From: Pomphorhynchus laevis | Lineage: Eukaryota; Acanthocephala; Palaeacanthocephala; Echinorhynchida; Pomphorhynchidae | Length of the DNA: 64,000 bases | Reading direction: 5' to 3' | NCBI GenBank assembly: GCA_012934845.2 | Contig: WNNJ02002122.1 | Span: 1 to 64,000 of the forward strand | In this document: positions 40,571 to 53,040 of the stretch, in pieces | Numbering within the stretch: the first letter of the stretch is position 1 | Layout: each line of letters starts with the position of its first letter | Notes under the pieces: model-generated | What the model was told of the DNA's origin: nothing | What the model saw: only the letters and a program-made list of their open reading frames with translations | Database searches by the model: none | Program-made: the position numbers and the translations under genes

Positions 40571-43490
40571 ACTCTTTCGCCACAGCTCACTGTTTCCGCC
40601 TCGATCTCCTCAACACTAGATCTATTCTCAATAAATCCGATCTTATCCTCAACCTATTCACCAAGCAATCCATCGATCACTTCTGCCTCACCGAATCCTG
40701 GCACTCAGATTCCGACGACCTTTCCATTCGCCGTCTGCTCTCTGCCGGTTGCTCCCTAGTCGAATCCGCCCGCCCCCTCAGCTCATGCCCTTCTAAATCC
40801 TCTAATCATGGCGGCATCGTCGCATTCGCGCGTAACCCAGCGTCTCTTCGCAAAATCAATCCCCCTTTCAGTCCTTGCACTTTTGAATTGCTCACTTGTC
40901 GTTATTCTAACCCGATCACTCTAGATCTCGCCATTGTATACCGTCCTGGTTCATCAGCTCTTACAGCCTTATTTTTTAACGAACTCGCTGACCTCCTTTC
41001 TCATTGTTCTTTGTCCTCAATCCCTTCACTCGTTCTAGGCGACTTCAATATCCGCCTAGACCGCCCCTCTTCCACAGATTCCATCCGCTTCATCAACATT
41101 CTATCCAACTACAATTACAAACTAATCTCCACTGCCCCACACATATACTTGGTGGGGCACTCGACATCATCGCTGTCCCCGATCATTTTGCTGCCTACAC
41201 CTCACTGTCCATCTCTGATCCTGGTCTATCCGATCACTTTCTTATCACCCTTGATCTCACTCGCAACCACACCCCTCATCACACACCTACAATCCTACGT
41301 CGCCCTTTGAGAAATCTTGACCTCTCCCTTCTCCGCTCTGCCTTACTCAAATCGTCTCTATCATTACCCACAATAACATATTCATCTCCTCACGATCTCG
41401 CCTTTCTTTTCGACTTTGAACTCACCCACTCTCGATATTCTCTTGCCCTTCAAGTCTCACCCACACCGTCGCTTGCACCGTGCCCCAAGGTTTGACATCC
41501 AGTGCCTACTCTCAAAGCGTTGACTTCGTCACGCTTTTCAAATATTTCACCGCTCTCTCAGACAAGATTTCCGATCGATCACTCCGTCTTTCCGTGATAC
41601 CTATCTTGCGCATCGGCGGTCTCATCTCCACATACTACGTACCAAATGCAACTCCTTTTGGCAGCATAAAATCATCACTTCATTCAACTCTAAGACTCTC
41701 TAGCATACTTTTAACTCAATCTTGGCTCGTTCCTATACGCAGTGCAACATCAATGCTAACGATTATTCGTCATTTCTCCAGACTAAAGTATCCACGCTGC
41801 TCTCTCACACCCCGGTCTCCATCCTATCCCACTCTGCCCAGTCTACTCTCATCCTTCCGGAACTCTTTCATCTTCTCCCTGTCTCACCTACAGAAGTATC
41901 ATCTGTCCTCATGTCCTTGCCCAACAAAACCTCACCTGCCGATCCCCTGCCTACCCACATATTAAAATCCATATGCTCATAGATATCCCCATTTCTCACA
42001 ACCTTGTTTAACTCGTCCATCCGCAGTCGTATCTTCCCTTCACACTGGAAATCCGCAATCGTTCGTCCCCTCCTTAAGAAACAATCGCTCGACCCATCCC
42101 TTCCTTCTAGCTATCGCCCCATTTCACTACTCCCTACTCTTTCTAAGCTCCTATAACGCCTCATCTTCATACAAATCAACGCTTATCTCTCCTCATCCAA
42201 TCTGTACCCTCCTTTCCAATCCGCTTTCCACTCTAATCGCATGCATAAAAGTGTACAACGATATACTCATTTCTCGATACAAGGCTCTATATAGTGCTCT
42301 CATCTCCCTCGACCTCTCCTCCGCATTCGACATTGTCGACCACTCCGTCCTCCTTTCTCGCCTTCGTTATGATTACGGCTTTTCTTCCTCCTCCGTAGCA
42401 TGGTTCGCCTCATATCTATCCGACCGTTCCTTTCGCGTCTGTTCTAATTCATCATCCTCCCCTCCCATCCCTATTTTTTGCGGGGTCCCACAAGGTTCAG
42501 TCCTAGGTCCCCTGCTTTTCTCTCTTTTGCTTGGCGATCTCTCTCCATTTATCAAACCTTACTCCTTTAACGTCATGCAATACGCGATGACATTCTAATC
42601 TATGCTCATGCACCCGCACATCGCATACACGATATCAACATTTCTGCTTACAACTGTCTTTCTTCTATCTAAAAAGGTCTCTCCAATCTCCATCTCGTTT
42701 TAAACCCCGAAAAGTCCAAAATAATGTGGATCCTTCCCCGTAAACCAAACATATCTCCTCCCATTGTATCTTTTGCCTCATCGATCATCCCTATAGTCCA
42801 CAATCTCACATTCTTAAGCTTCCATTTCGATGATCACCTTTCCCTTAAACCCTTTGTCCGTGACAAGGTCCGCTCGTCTAACTTAATTCTCCGTGACATC
42901 CGCCGTATCCGCCCCCTTATCGACTTCCGTTCTTGTATGTCTCTTATTTCATCGCTTCTTTTCCCTAAAATCGATTACTGCCTTAGCCTTTTCGCCAATT
43001 CTCCAAAATCCATCATCCTACCCCTACAACGAATAATCAACACCGCCGTTCGAGTGCTCTTTCGTCTCCGTCGCTTCGACCACATATCCACATATTTTGC
43101 CCAACTCTCCTGGCCCACCATCCACATCCGCATCAAACTCCGCCTTCTTCTCGTAACTTTTCGTCTCATCGCTGTCGGCTCCCCATCGTTCATCAACCTT
43201 CCTTTCTTAGACGATACTCGCCCCACCTCGCTATCGTTTCGTTCCTGTCATACCCTCTTACTCCACGTTCCTAATTACTCCAACAACTACGGTCTCCGAT
43301 CCTTCCTCGTCGCCGCCTCACTTGCCTGGAATCAACTGCCTCTCGACGTCCGCCGCGCTCCCTTCTTTTATCACATTCAAACACCTCCTCCGTTCACAAC
43401 TTCTCGACACCTGATTCACAGTCTTCTTTTGTTGTATCATGTAAGCGTGCGCTGGCACGCATTTGCCACGTTAAAATAAATCCTTTTTTT
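40534..43490 (+). pseudogene. CR1 subfamily B ORF2 and 3' UTR
   Basis: ATG 40534. Endonuclease: LDLLNTRSILNKSDLILNLF, HFCLTESWHSDSDDL, SNHGGIVAFARNP, VLGDFNIRLDRPSSTDS. A one-base loss near 41145 shifts frame before GALDIIAVPDHF and DPGLSDHFLITLDL. RT: NKTSPADPLPTHILKS then an in-frame TAG at 41980, SSYRPISLLPTLSKLL with another stop, a frame change near 42235, LISLDLSSAFDIVDHS and CGVPQGSVLGPLLFSLLLG. The palm YADD is destroyed by a one-base loss (NVMQYA then MTF, 42580-42598). The C-terminal part (42724-43400) includes FRLRRFDHISTYFAQLSW. 3' hairpin GCGTGC-GCTG-GCACGC at 43445-43460. Six or so breaks. Confidence 0.85.
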
Positions 43491-43539
43491 AAATCTGAAT
43501 GGGAATATTCTTCATTGCTATGTAAGCCTTTATTCGATC

Positions 43540-43850
43540 TAGGTCACAGAGGCGACATTGGACTTCAGGTGGTATTTAATTCGACGGACACATAGAATGG
43601 TAATCTACGCTCGTTCTTTTGTCAAAGTTGAGCTGATTCGTACCGTGATTTTATAACATAGATCATCGTTTGCCGAATGTATGATTCCTAGGTACTTGAA
43701 CTTATCCATGAGCTGCAAATCGATGCCGTTCATGTTGATTGTATCATTTTCCTTTTGATCTGTAGTCAGGTATTCGGTCATGTCTAGATTAAGTTGTAGT
43801 CCGTATTATGCGAGTCAGTTATTCTACACTTGAACATATTCAAGTCCGAT
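43540..43850 (-). pseudogene. RTE-like LINE fragment (post-palm region)
   Basis: Minus-strand reading gives GLQLNLDMTEYLTTDQ, NDTINMNGIDLQLMDKFKYL and GIIHSANDDLCYKITVRISS, the RTE-type sequence following the palm (K/MTEYL..., G..L..V..FKYLG). Nothing else of the element remains. Missed by long-frame searches because it is short. Confidence 0.55.
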
Positions 43851-43854
43851 CCGG

Positions 43855-44170
43855 TCTCTATTTAACTGTAATAGTAAAACCCGAGTATCTTACTCGATGT
43901 GTAAAGGCTGAAAGGCGTTGATTGTTCATAATGAAGAATAGTAAAGAGATTAATAGTTTCTTTAGCTTGCTTGTTGGCATCAGTGACATTGAAGACCAAC
44001 ACCTGCGATTTTGAATGAGTGAGAATAAGATTTGAAGGGGTAACAAATCTTTTAATCTTTTGAAAAAACGGCTACTGTTCAAGACTAAATCTTTGCACAT
44101 GTTTTTAGAGAACATGGCTGTAGTATCATCAGCGTTAACCGCTAGGTGATTTTCACGTAAAAAGCTTTAA
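43855..44170 (-). pseudogene. Fragment of the I/R1-like LINE seen at 21-24 kb
   Basis: The minus frame shares FSKNMCKDLVLNSSRFFKRL and QRLSAFTHRVRYSGFTITVK with the thumb region at 21366-21780 (GRRCKDVVSDISRFFTRLKD, QPLPVFTSRVKYLGFTISVN). Strongly decayed; the palm lies just outside, at the 44140 end. Confidence 0.65.
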
Positions 44171-44212
44171 CAACGACAGTCGTAGCAACAATGTATATCA
44201 CTATACCTTGCT

Positions 44213-44292
44213 GGTTTTAATGCCAAAAAACTAATCCACTAAGTCTAAAGAAAACTTTCTATGTGGTTATAGTGCCAAAAAACTAATCCACA
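44213..44292. repeat. Direct repeat of ~22 bp, 49-bp period
   Basis: TGCCAAAAAACTAATCCAC at ~44222 and ~44271, each preceded by GGTT(T/A)TA. Two units only. Confidence 0.7.
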
Positions 44293-44329
44293 GCCTCTAC
44301 AATAAGCACATACCAACATCTAACACGTC

Positions 44330-46695
44330 CACTCAAACGACCCCAGTAGTTTCCAATGTCCTTTCTTCACCCACCGACCCTTCAACCATTTACACTTCCA
44401 ATCACATGTCATCTTCACTCCCCGACACTACCATCCCGTCCTTCCTGTCTCGTTTTCAACAACCTACATCCATCAATCAAAATCACTTCCACTAACCTCC
44501 ACGATCTTTAAACTCATAACATTTCCTAACATCGCCTGTCACCTTCTTTATTATCATAATCATCTATGTCTCCCGTCGTCAAACAACGACATCCAAATCC
44601 TCAACTGCCAGCTCTCCTAAAGTGATATCACCCCCTCACGGCACTCGTCCTCCTTTACGGAACGCATTCCTTCTGGCGATCGTTGCGTCATCTTTACTAA
44701 TATCATTCCTTCCACCTCCTTATCTCCACAAGCACGTCTCGACCACGATGTTTTCGCCTTCTGATCCATCCTCTCGTCTCTATTCCTGCGGATAAACCAT
44801 CATTTTCAAGGACATCTCTACTGTCGTATTCATCCACCTAAACAAATCTTCTCAATCTAATCCTTGTAAGCCCCTATTCTAAAAATTGTTTTCAAGCATC
44901 ATTGTCACTCGTCCTCTGTCCTCTCTCAGCGATTTAAACTCATGGCATCTTCAACCACTCAAATTTTCCTTGATCGCATCCTTTCCGAAATCTCTCAACT
45001 CTCTTCTGCCCGCATAGAAAAACGCCGTCGCGAGGAAAACGACGAAACATCTTTTTCCATCCGAAACACAGACGGAAATTTTCAAGTTGTCCACAGCCGC
45101 CCCAATATTTGATGGCGCTCCATATCCCCAATGTGTCTTCTCCGCTAGACCCTTTTACAACCACACACGGTTTCCGCCTCGGCCTCCTTAACACTATATC
45201 TATTATTAATAAATCCAATCTTATCCTCAACCTATTCACTAAGCAATTCATCGATCTCTTCTGCCTCACCGAATCCTGGTACTCAAATTCTGACGACCTC
45301 TCCATTCGACGTATGTTATCTGCCGGTTGCTCACTAGTCGAATCCGCCCGCCCCCTCAGCTTATACCCTTCTAAATTCTCAAATCATGGCGGCATCGTCG
45401 CATTGGCCCGTCACCCCGCGTCCCTTTGCAAAACCACTTCCCCTTTAAGTCCTTGCTCTTTTAAATTACTCACTTGTCAGTCTTCAGCCTGATCATTCTG
45501 AATCTCGCCATTGTATACCGTCCTGGTTCATCAGTTCCTACATCCTTATTTTTAACCGAACTCGCTGACCTCCTTTTTCATTGTTCTTTGTCCTCAACCT
45601 CATCACACGTTCTAGGCGACTTCAACATCCGCCACGACCTCCTCTATTCCACCGATTCCATCCGGTTTATCAACATTCTATTTAACTACAATTACAAATT
45701 CATCTACACTGCCCCCACACATATCCTTGCCGGGGCACTCGACATCATCGCTGTCCCCGATCGTTTTGCTGCCTACTCCTTTCACGTCATGCAATACGCC
45801 GATGACATCTTCATCTATGCTCATGCACCCGCACACCGCATACACGATATCGGCATTTCTGCTTACAACTGTCTTTCTTCTATCTACAAACGTCTCTCCA
45901 ATCTCCATCTCGTTCTAAATCCCGACAAGTCCAAAATAATATAGATCTTCTCCCGTAAACCAAACATATATCCTCCCACTGTATCTTTTGCCTCATCGAT
46001 CATCCTCATAGTACACAATCTCACTTTCTTAGGCTTCCATTTCGATGATCACCATTCCTTTAAACCCCTTCGTCCGTGACAAGGTCCGCTCATCTATCTT
46101 AATTCTCCGTGACATCCGCCGTATCCGCCCACTTTATCGACTTCCGTTATTGTATGTCTCTTCTTTCATCGCTTATTTTCCCTAAAATCAATTACTGCCT
46201 TAGCCTTTCGCCAATTCTCCAGAATCCATCATTATACCCCTACAACGAATAATCAACTCCGCCGTTCGAGTGCTCTTTCGTCTCCGTCGCTTCGACCACA
46301 CATCCACATATTTTGCCCAACTCTCCTGGCCCACCATCCACGTCCGCATCAAACTCCGCCTTCTTCTCGGTACTTTTCGTCTCATCGCTGTCGGCTCCCT
46401 ATCGTTCATCAACCTTCCTTTCTTAGACGATACTCGCCCCACCTCGCTATCGCTTTGTTCATGCCATACCCTCTTACTCCACGTTCCTAATAACTCCAAC
46501 AACTACGGTCTCCGATCCTTCTTCGTCGCTGCCCCACTCGCCTTGAATCAGCTCCCACTCGACGTCCGCCACGCTCCCTCCTTTATTGCATTCAAATGCC
46601 GCCTCCGTGCTCACCTTTTCTAAACATGATTTAGATTTTTTGTTGTTGTGGTCATGCAAACGTGCGCCGTCACGCATTTGCCACGTAAAAATATA
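44330..46695 (+). pseudogene. CR1 subfamily B copy with in-frame endonuclease-to-palm deletion
   Basis: ORF1 remnants (44340-45110, many small indels) end in the usual overlap with ORF2 ATG 45109. Endonuclease: LGLLNTISIINKSNLILNLF, LFCLTESWYSNSDDL, SNHGGIVALARHPAS, a frame change near 45480, then VLGDFNIRHDLLYSTDS and GALDIIAVPDRFAAY. Here the frame passes directly into SFHVMQYADDIFIYAHAP: ~1.37 kb (end of endonuclease and most of the RT) is missing compared with the 40.5-43.5 kb copy, across TACTCC microhomology, without loss of frame. The C-terminal region (46100-46620; FRLRRFDHTSTYFAQLSW) and a decayed 3' hairpin (46660-46676) follow. Confidence 0.8.
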
Positions 46696-46803
46696 TCGTT
46701 TTATGCATGGATCATCAAGAAGACGAGAAACGAGTCATGGACATACTTGCAGTTATTTGGTTTTTTTGCTTGTTTACTTCTTTTTCTTCGTTTCTTATTT
46801 TTT

Positions 46804-47460
46804 TCTGCAGAAAGAAATATGTCGACAGATGTCCCTCAGGGTTCTGCACTAGGTTCCCTATTATTCATCTCGTTCCTCAACGATTTACTCTTACGTATTG
46901 AGAACACTCACTTGGCATTCCCTGATGATCTGAAAATTTGGACTGCTATACGCGATATTGATGACTGTAATTCTTTACAGGCAGACTTGGATCGAGTTCA
47001 TGATTGGTGCCGCTCTACTGGATTACATCTTACCAAAGTTAATAGTGAAAGAGCAATAAAAAGCGCTACTCGTGCAATATATATTGTAAAGAACTCATTC
47101 CTTAGGATTACCACTTATGTCTTTAGAAATTTGTTTAACACGTTGGTTCGTCCACATTTAGAGTATGCAATTCATACTTCTTTCCCGGTCACCAAACAAG
47201 AAAGGACAGATATTGTGTCAGTCCTAAGGCGATGTTCTCGTTTATGTTCGAATGCGAGAGTGGATTACGCATCTCGATTAGATTTACTAAGAATTCAACC
47301 GATGTCATCACGATTTTTGTTTCTTGACTTAAGATTTTTGTTTTTTTTCTTGTTGACTTATTTTTCGTCGTTTCTTATTTTTTAGTTTCATTTTATTTAA
47401 ACTGTGATCAGGCAAAATAGCCTTATAGCTAAGCCTTGTAAGAATAATAATAAATAATGA
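46804..47460 (+). pseudogene. CR1/Jockey-group LINE fragment (palm to C-terminus)
   Basis: The frame begins at DVPQGSALGSLLFISFLNDL, with the palm changed to LAFPDDLKIW (YADD to FPDD). Then the post-palm region: SLQADLDRVHDWCRSTGLHL, a deletion, FRNLFNTLVRPHLEYAIHTS, FPVTKQERTDIVSVLRRCSR. The coding piece is flanked by ~38-bp imperfect direct repeats (46760-46803 and 47345-47383, CGTTTCTTATTTTTT core). The tail at ~47404-47460 has GATCAGGCAAAATAGCCTTA and AATAATAATAAAT, the group 3' end. Confidence 0.7.
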
Positions 47461-47699
47461 AATCTCAACAAACAGGCGTCAGTTATCCGGACGTATTGCA
47501 CCTTATAAGACGGAAGCTTTCATCTCTGTTGAGATTTGTTGCATCTCACTTCATTCGCGGAAGCAGACCAAGAAAATGTTTTCCTATAAAACATTAACAT
47601 TATTTTTATTTAACCTTAAAAACATATATCGGGCCTATTCAAGGGAACTCATTTAGTTTGTAAAATTTGATTTAATAAATTATTATTAAAATATTTAAT

Positions 47700-49120
47700 A
47701 TATTATTATTCCAATACATACCAAAGCCAAAAGGCTATTCAGACAGAGTCCAAAAAAAGAAAAGCAAATAGTCAGTCAACGTGGCTAATTAGGGAATTCA
47801 AGTGGTAGTGTTAAATGGTGGCATTGTTCACATATCTATTTGTAGCATCGTGATTTAAACGTTCTCAAACTAAAGGCTGAAACGACTTCCTCAGGCAATG
47901 AATTCCACATGTTAATTCCTCTCCTCGAGAGTCTATACACTTTTGGAACTCTGCCAAATCCAAATTTATACAAGACTCTGCTATGTCCCCGCAACTGACC
48001 TACCCGCTTAATGATTACATCGGTGTGATAACCTACCGCATAATTCGACATATGCCATAGACATAGCATTTCCAAGGATAAGAACCTCTCACGTACCGAC
48101 AACATCCCAATACGACTTAGACGTACATAATAGTCAATACCACTTAAGCCAATACAGAGCCTCAATCCGCGCCTAAGAATAGACTCCAGGTCTAATAGTT
48201 CTTGCTTAGTGACAGGGAAACAAGCATGAATGCAGTACTCCAAGTGTGGCCTGACGATGAAGTCGGTGTTCAACTTTGTTTTCAAGCATCGATGGACAAT
48301 AATCTCTAAATCCTTATGATGAAACACTTTCTTTAAGACAATATCTCCAGTATAGTACATTATAGTTTAAATAGGGTGACCTAGTTGCATGAGGACACAT
48401 TTATCAACATTCAACCGTAGTCCGGTAGAATCGCACCACTTGATCAGAGAGTTTAGATCATTTTGTAACGATACTCGATCAGCAGGTATTCTAATGATCG
48501 ACTACATCTTTAGATCGTCTGCAAAAGCTATATGATATCATGATAAGCGGAGTAGCAGATCATTAATGAAGATTATAAAGAGCAGTGGGCCAAGGACTGA
48601 TCCCTGCGGTACGCCAGAATTAACATTCACCGAATAAGAAAACACACCTCCACACAAACTAGGAAAGACCTATTCGATAGAAATTGCCTGACCAACTCAC
48701 AAATATATGAATGGAGTCCATAGTGATACAGTAAAGACACAATGCCGTCGTGTGGTACCCTATCGAAAGCTTTCGAAAAATCAAGGAATACTGAATGAAC
48801 CTGACACCCAGTCCTCGGAGCATCAGACCATTTTTCACGCGCAGTTATTATGTTAGTAAGTCATAAACGTCCGATTCTGAAACCATGTTGAGATTCAACC
48901 AATATGTGATTACGATCCAAATGATCCCTGATTCTACTAGCAATGATTCTTTCTAAAAGTTTGTAGAATACGCTAGTCAAGCTCATTGGCCGAAAGTCCG
49001 CGCAAAAGCTAGCAGGATGCTTTTTGGGAATGGGCACCACAATTGCACACTTCCAACTGTCAGGAATCTAAGATGTGTCCAAGCTGTATCTGAAGAACAT
49101 TGTTAAATCATAGCTGAGAG
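47700..49120 (-). pseudogene. CR1/Jockey-group LINE, RT to C-terminus
   Basis: Reading leftward: IPDSWKCAIVVPIPKKHPAS (~49060), CADFRPMSLTSVFYKLLERI, SQHGFRIGRL, SVFLDFSKAFDRVPHDGIVS, a decayed QG box, IIAFADDLKM (palm, ~48520), WCDSTGLRLNVDKCVLMQLG, then a 174-codon C-terminal frame (48360-47836) with VRPHLEYCIHACFPVTKQEL and INMWNSLPEEVVSAFSLRTF. About 30 residues are missing in-frame between LNTDFI and VRPHLEY. Several stops upstream. The 3' end near 47705-47745 carries AAAGCCAAAAGGCT. Confidence 0.75.
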
Positions 49121-49208
49121 TTTATCCAAACCGTGATATGTTCAATTAATTTCATTTCTTACGATCGCAGCAAAAACTCTGAATGCCACTTATTTCGTAT
49201 TATATATT
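49121..49208. repeat. Direct repeat bracketing the minus-strand CR1 (partner 53202-53298)
   Basis: CCGTGATAT, TTCAATTAATTTCATTTCTT and ACGATCGCAGC are shared in order with the partner; roughly 85-90% identical over ~90 bp by eye, with a 2-bp gap. Confidence 0.8.
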
Positions 49209-49213
49209 ATATA

Positions 49214-52200
49214 TTAAAAAAAGATTTATTTGACGTGGCAAATGCGTGCCAGCGCGCGCTTACATGACCACAACAAAACGAAAATGTAAATCACGTGTCG
49301 AGAAGGTGTGAACGGAGGAGGTGTTTGAATGTGATAAAGGAGGGGGCGCGGCGGACGTCGAGAGGGAGTTGATTCCAGGCGAGTGAGGCGGCGACGAAGG
49401 ATCGGAGATCGTAGTTGTTGGAGTAATTGGGAACGTAGAGTAAGAGGGCATGACGGGAATACAGCGATAGCGAGGTGGGGCGAGTATCGTCTAAGAAAGG
49501 AAGGTTGATGAACGATGGGGAGCCGACAGCGATGAGACGAAAAGTAACGAGAAGAAGGCGGAGTTTGATGCGGATGTGGATGGTGGGCAAGGAGAGTTGG
49601 GCAAGATATGTGGATGTGTGGTCGAAGCGACGGAGACGAAAGAGCACTCGAACGGCGGTGTTGATTATTCGTTGTAGTGGTAGGATGATGGATTTTGGAG
49701 AATTGGCGAAAAGGCTAAGGCAGTAATCGATTTTAGGGAAAAGAAGCGATGAAAGAAGAGACATACAAGAACGGAAGTCGATAAGGGGGCGGATACGGCG
49801 GATGTCACGGAGAATTAAGTTAGACGAGCGGACCTTGTCACGGACGAAGGGTTTAAGGGAAAGGTGATCATCGAAAGGAAGCCTAAGAAAGTAAGATTGT
49901 GGACTATAGGGATGGTCGATGAGGCAAAAGAAACAATGGGAGGAGATATGTTTGGTTTACGGGGGAGGATCCACATTATTTTGGACTTTTCGGGGTTTAG
50001 AACGAGATGGAGATTGGAGAGACGTTTGTAGATAGAAGAAAGACAGTTGGATGCAGAAATGCCGATATCGTGTATGCGATGTGCGGGTGCATTAGCATAG
50101 ATAAGGATGTCATCGGCGTATTGCATGACGTTAAAGGAAAAAGGTTTGATAATCGGAAAGAGATCGCAAAGCAGAAGAGAGAAAAGAAGGGGACCTAGGA
50201 CATAACCTTGTGGGACCCCGCAAAAGATAGGGATGGGAGCGGAGGATGATGAATTAGAACAGACGCGAAAGGAACGGTCGGATAAATATGAGGCAAACCA
50301 TGCTACGGTGAAAGAAAAGTCGTAATGATAACGAAGGCGGTGAAGGAGGACGGAGTGGCTGACAATGTCGAAGCCGGAGGAGAGGTCGAGGGAGATGAGA
50401 AAACTATATGGAGCCTTTTCTCGAGAAATGAGCAAGTCGTTGTAAACTTTCATGCATGCGATTTTTGTGGAATGATTATAGCTGAAAGCGGATTGGAAAC
50501 GAGGGTACAGATTGGATGACGAGAGATAAGCGTCGATCTGTATTAAGATGAGGCGTTCTAATAGCTTAGAAAGAGTAGGGAGTAGTGAAATAGGGCGATA
50601 GCTAGAAGGAAGGGAGGCATCGAGCGATTGTTTATTTAGGATGGGAAGAACGATTGCGGATTTTCAGTGTGAAGGGAAGATACGACTGTGGATGGACGAG
50701 TTAAACAATGTTGTGAGAAAAGAAGATATCGATGAGCATTTGGATTTAAGTATGTGGGTAGGTAGGGGATCGGCAGGTAAGGTTTTGCTGGGCAAGGACA
50801 TGAGAACAGATAAGACTTCGGAAGGTGATAAAGGGAGAAGATGAATGAGTTCCGGGAGAATGAGGCTAGGCGGGACCGAGTGGAATAGGATGGATACCGC
50901 GTTGTGAGATAGTAACTTTGATACTTTGCTCTGGAGAAATGACGAATAATCATGGGGATTGATGTTGCACGGCGGAGAGGAGCGAGCAAGGATTGAGTTA
51001 AAAGTATTCCATAGAGTCTTAGTGTTGAATGAAGTGATGATTTTATGCTGCCAAAAGGAGTTGCATTTGGTACGTAGTATGTGGAGATGAGACCGCCGAT
51101 GCGCAAGATAGGTATCACGGAAAGACGGAGTGATCGATCGGAAATCTTGTCTGAGAGAGCGGTGAAATATTTGAAAAGCGTGACGAAGTCAACGCTTTGA
51201 GAGTAGGCACTGGATGTCAAACCTTGGGGCACGGTGCAAGCGACGGGGTGGGTAAGGCTTGAAGGGCAAGAGAATATCGAGAATGGATGTGAGTTCAGAG
51301 TCGAAAAGAAAGGCGAGATCGTGAGGAGAGGAATATGTTATTGTGGGTAATGATAGAGACGATTTGAGTAAGGTAGAGCGGAGAAGGGAGAGGTCAAGAT
51401 TTCCTCCAAGAGCGACGTAATATTGTACGTGTGTGAGGAGGGGTGTGGTTGTGAGCAAGATCAAGGGTGACGAATTAGATAGGATGTTGATGAACTGGAT
51501 TGACTCGGTGGAAGAGTGGCGTTCGAGGCGGATGTTGAAGTCGCCAATAACGATTGAAGGGATTGATGACAAAAAACAGTGAGACAGATGGTCAGCGATT
51601 TCGGTAAAAAAATAAGGATGTAGGAGCTTATGAACCAGGACGGTATACAATGGTGAGATCTAGACTGATCGGGTTTGAAGAACGATAAGTGAGCAGTTCA
51701 AAAGAGCAAGGACTAAAAGGGTTAGTGATTTTGCGAAGAGACGTGGGGTGACGGATGAATGCGAAAATGCCGCCATGATTAGAGAATTTAGAAGGGGATT
51801 TGCTAAGGGGGCGAGCGGATTCGACTAGTGAGCAACTGGCAGAGAGCAAGCGGTTGATGGAGAGGTCGTTAGAATCGAGTGCCAGGATTCGGTAATGCAG
51901 AAGAGATCGATGGATTGCTTAGTGAATAAGTTGATGATGAGATCTGATTTATTGAGAATAGATCTAGTGTTGAGGAGGCCGAGGCGGCAACCGTTTATAG
52001 TGGTGGTTGGGGCTGGTGTCGAAGACACATTGGGAAGATGGAGCGCCATCGAATTTTTTGGCGGGTGCGGACAACTTGAAAATTTCCATCGATGTTTCGG
52101 ATGGAGAGAGATGTTTCGCCGTTTTCCTCGCGACGGTGTTTTTTGGAGCGGGCACATTAGAGTTGTGCGATTTCGGAGGGGGTGCGATCGGGGGAAATGT

Positions 52201-52275
52201 GAGTGGCTGAAGAGGACATGAGTTTGAATCGTTGGGAGAGGACAGATGACGCGTAAGAGCAATGCTTGAAATCAA
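49214..52275 (-). pseudogene. CR1 subfamily B copy: ORF2, end of ORF1 and 3' UTR
   Basis: Mirror-image relative of the 39.7-43.5 kb copy. ORF2 begins at ATG ~52049 (MALHLPNVSST) within the end of ORF1. Endonuclease: LGLLNTRSILNKSDLIINLF, LFCITESWHS, CSLVESARPLS, SNHGGIFAFIRHP, VIGDFNIRLERHSSTES; the block carrying the catalytic SDH is deleted (FINILSN joins SPLILLTTTP). RT: SLISLDLSSGFDIVSHSV, FCGVPQGYVLGPLLFSLLLC and an intact palm VMQYADDILIYANAP (~50120). C-terminal frame 49764-49291 ends in LLRSHLLDT. 3' hairpin 49244-49259 (one mismatched pair). Five or more breaks. Confidence 0.85.
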
Positions 52276-53040
52276 CTTTTAGGAGAAGGGGCTGGGAAGG
52301 ATTAGATTGAGAATATTTATTTAAGCGGATGAATGCGACAGGAGAGATGTTGTTGAAAAAGGATGGATTATCCGCAGGATCAAGAGACGAGAGGATGGAT
52401 CTGAATGCGGAAACATCGTGGTCGAGACGTGCTTGTGGAGATAAAGAGGGAAAGGAGTGATATTAGTGACGATGACGCAACCATCGCGAGAAGGACAGCG
52501 TTTCCGTAAAGGAGGACGAGTAACGTGAGTTGGTTATATCACGATATGAGAGCTGTGAGTTGAGGATATCAAGAGAGTGAGTTTGACAGCGGAAGACAAA
52601 GAGGATTTGGATAATAGGGAGGGTGGTGAGCGATGTGAGGAAAGGTTATGAGTGGAAGGATTGTGGAGGTTGGTGGAGGTGATTTTGATTGAGGGATCTA
52701 GGTTATTGATAAACGAGACAGAATGGAAGATACGGGGTGTCGGAAAGTGAAGACATGCGATTAGAAGTGCATGTGATGACATGATCAGTGGGTTGACAAA
52801 GGATATCAGAAACGACTGGGGTGGTTTGAGTGGACACGTTGGAGGTTGATATGTTCTTATGGGACAGGTCGCGTATGAGTTTGTCGGTTCAAAGCCAAAT
52901 TGGAAGCCTTTTTTAGACTTACTGCTGTCGCATGCGATTGTAGTCTAGACGCTGCGGTCGTGTGTCGAGCATTGTACTTGTAGTTGAGCACAGTTGGTGT
53001 CGGTCGTAGCTGTCTTCTTACGTCCTTCCATCGACGTCTT
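52060..53040 (-). pseudogene. CR1 subfamily B ORF1 of the same copy, decayed
   Basis: Reading leftward from a possible start at ~53034 (MEGRKKTATTDTNCAQLQVQ, a decayed finger). The Ser/His-rich linker follows (SFINNLDPSIKITSTNLH, 52534-52782), then PPLRKRCPSRDGCV-like and RLDHDVSAFRSIL remnants (~52500-52380), and the C-terminal SIRNIDGNFQVVRTRQKIRW-type segment before the overlap with ORF2. Many frame changes. The upstream 53070-53110 stretch has three GGAACTGGATTGAT-type repeats. Confidence 0.65.

Noticed and set aside
41480-41965. 161-codon open frame MPQGLTSSAYSQ, also seen at 50636-51232 on the minus strand
   Set aside because: It is the wrong phase of the CR1 RT region; it recurs only because both copies share DNA.
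46648-46803. Hydrophobic N-terminus (FFACLLLFLRFLFF) as a signal or membrane segment
   Set aside because: Translation of a T-rich flank that is repeated after the LINE fragment; not part of the RT.
52007-52221. Plus-strand frames of 67 and 108 codons
   Set aside because: Antisense shadows of the minus-strand CR1 ORF1/ORF2 junction.
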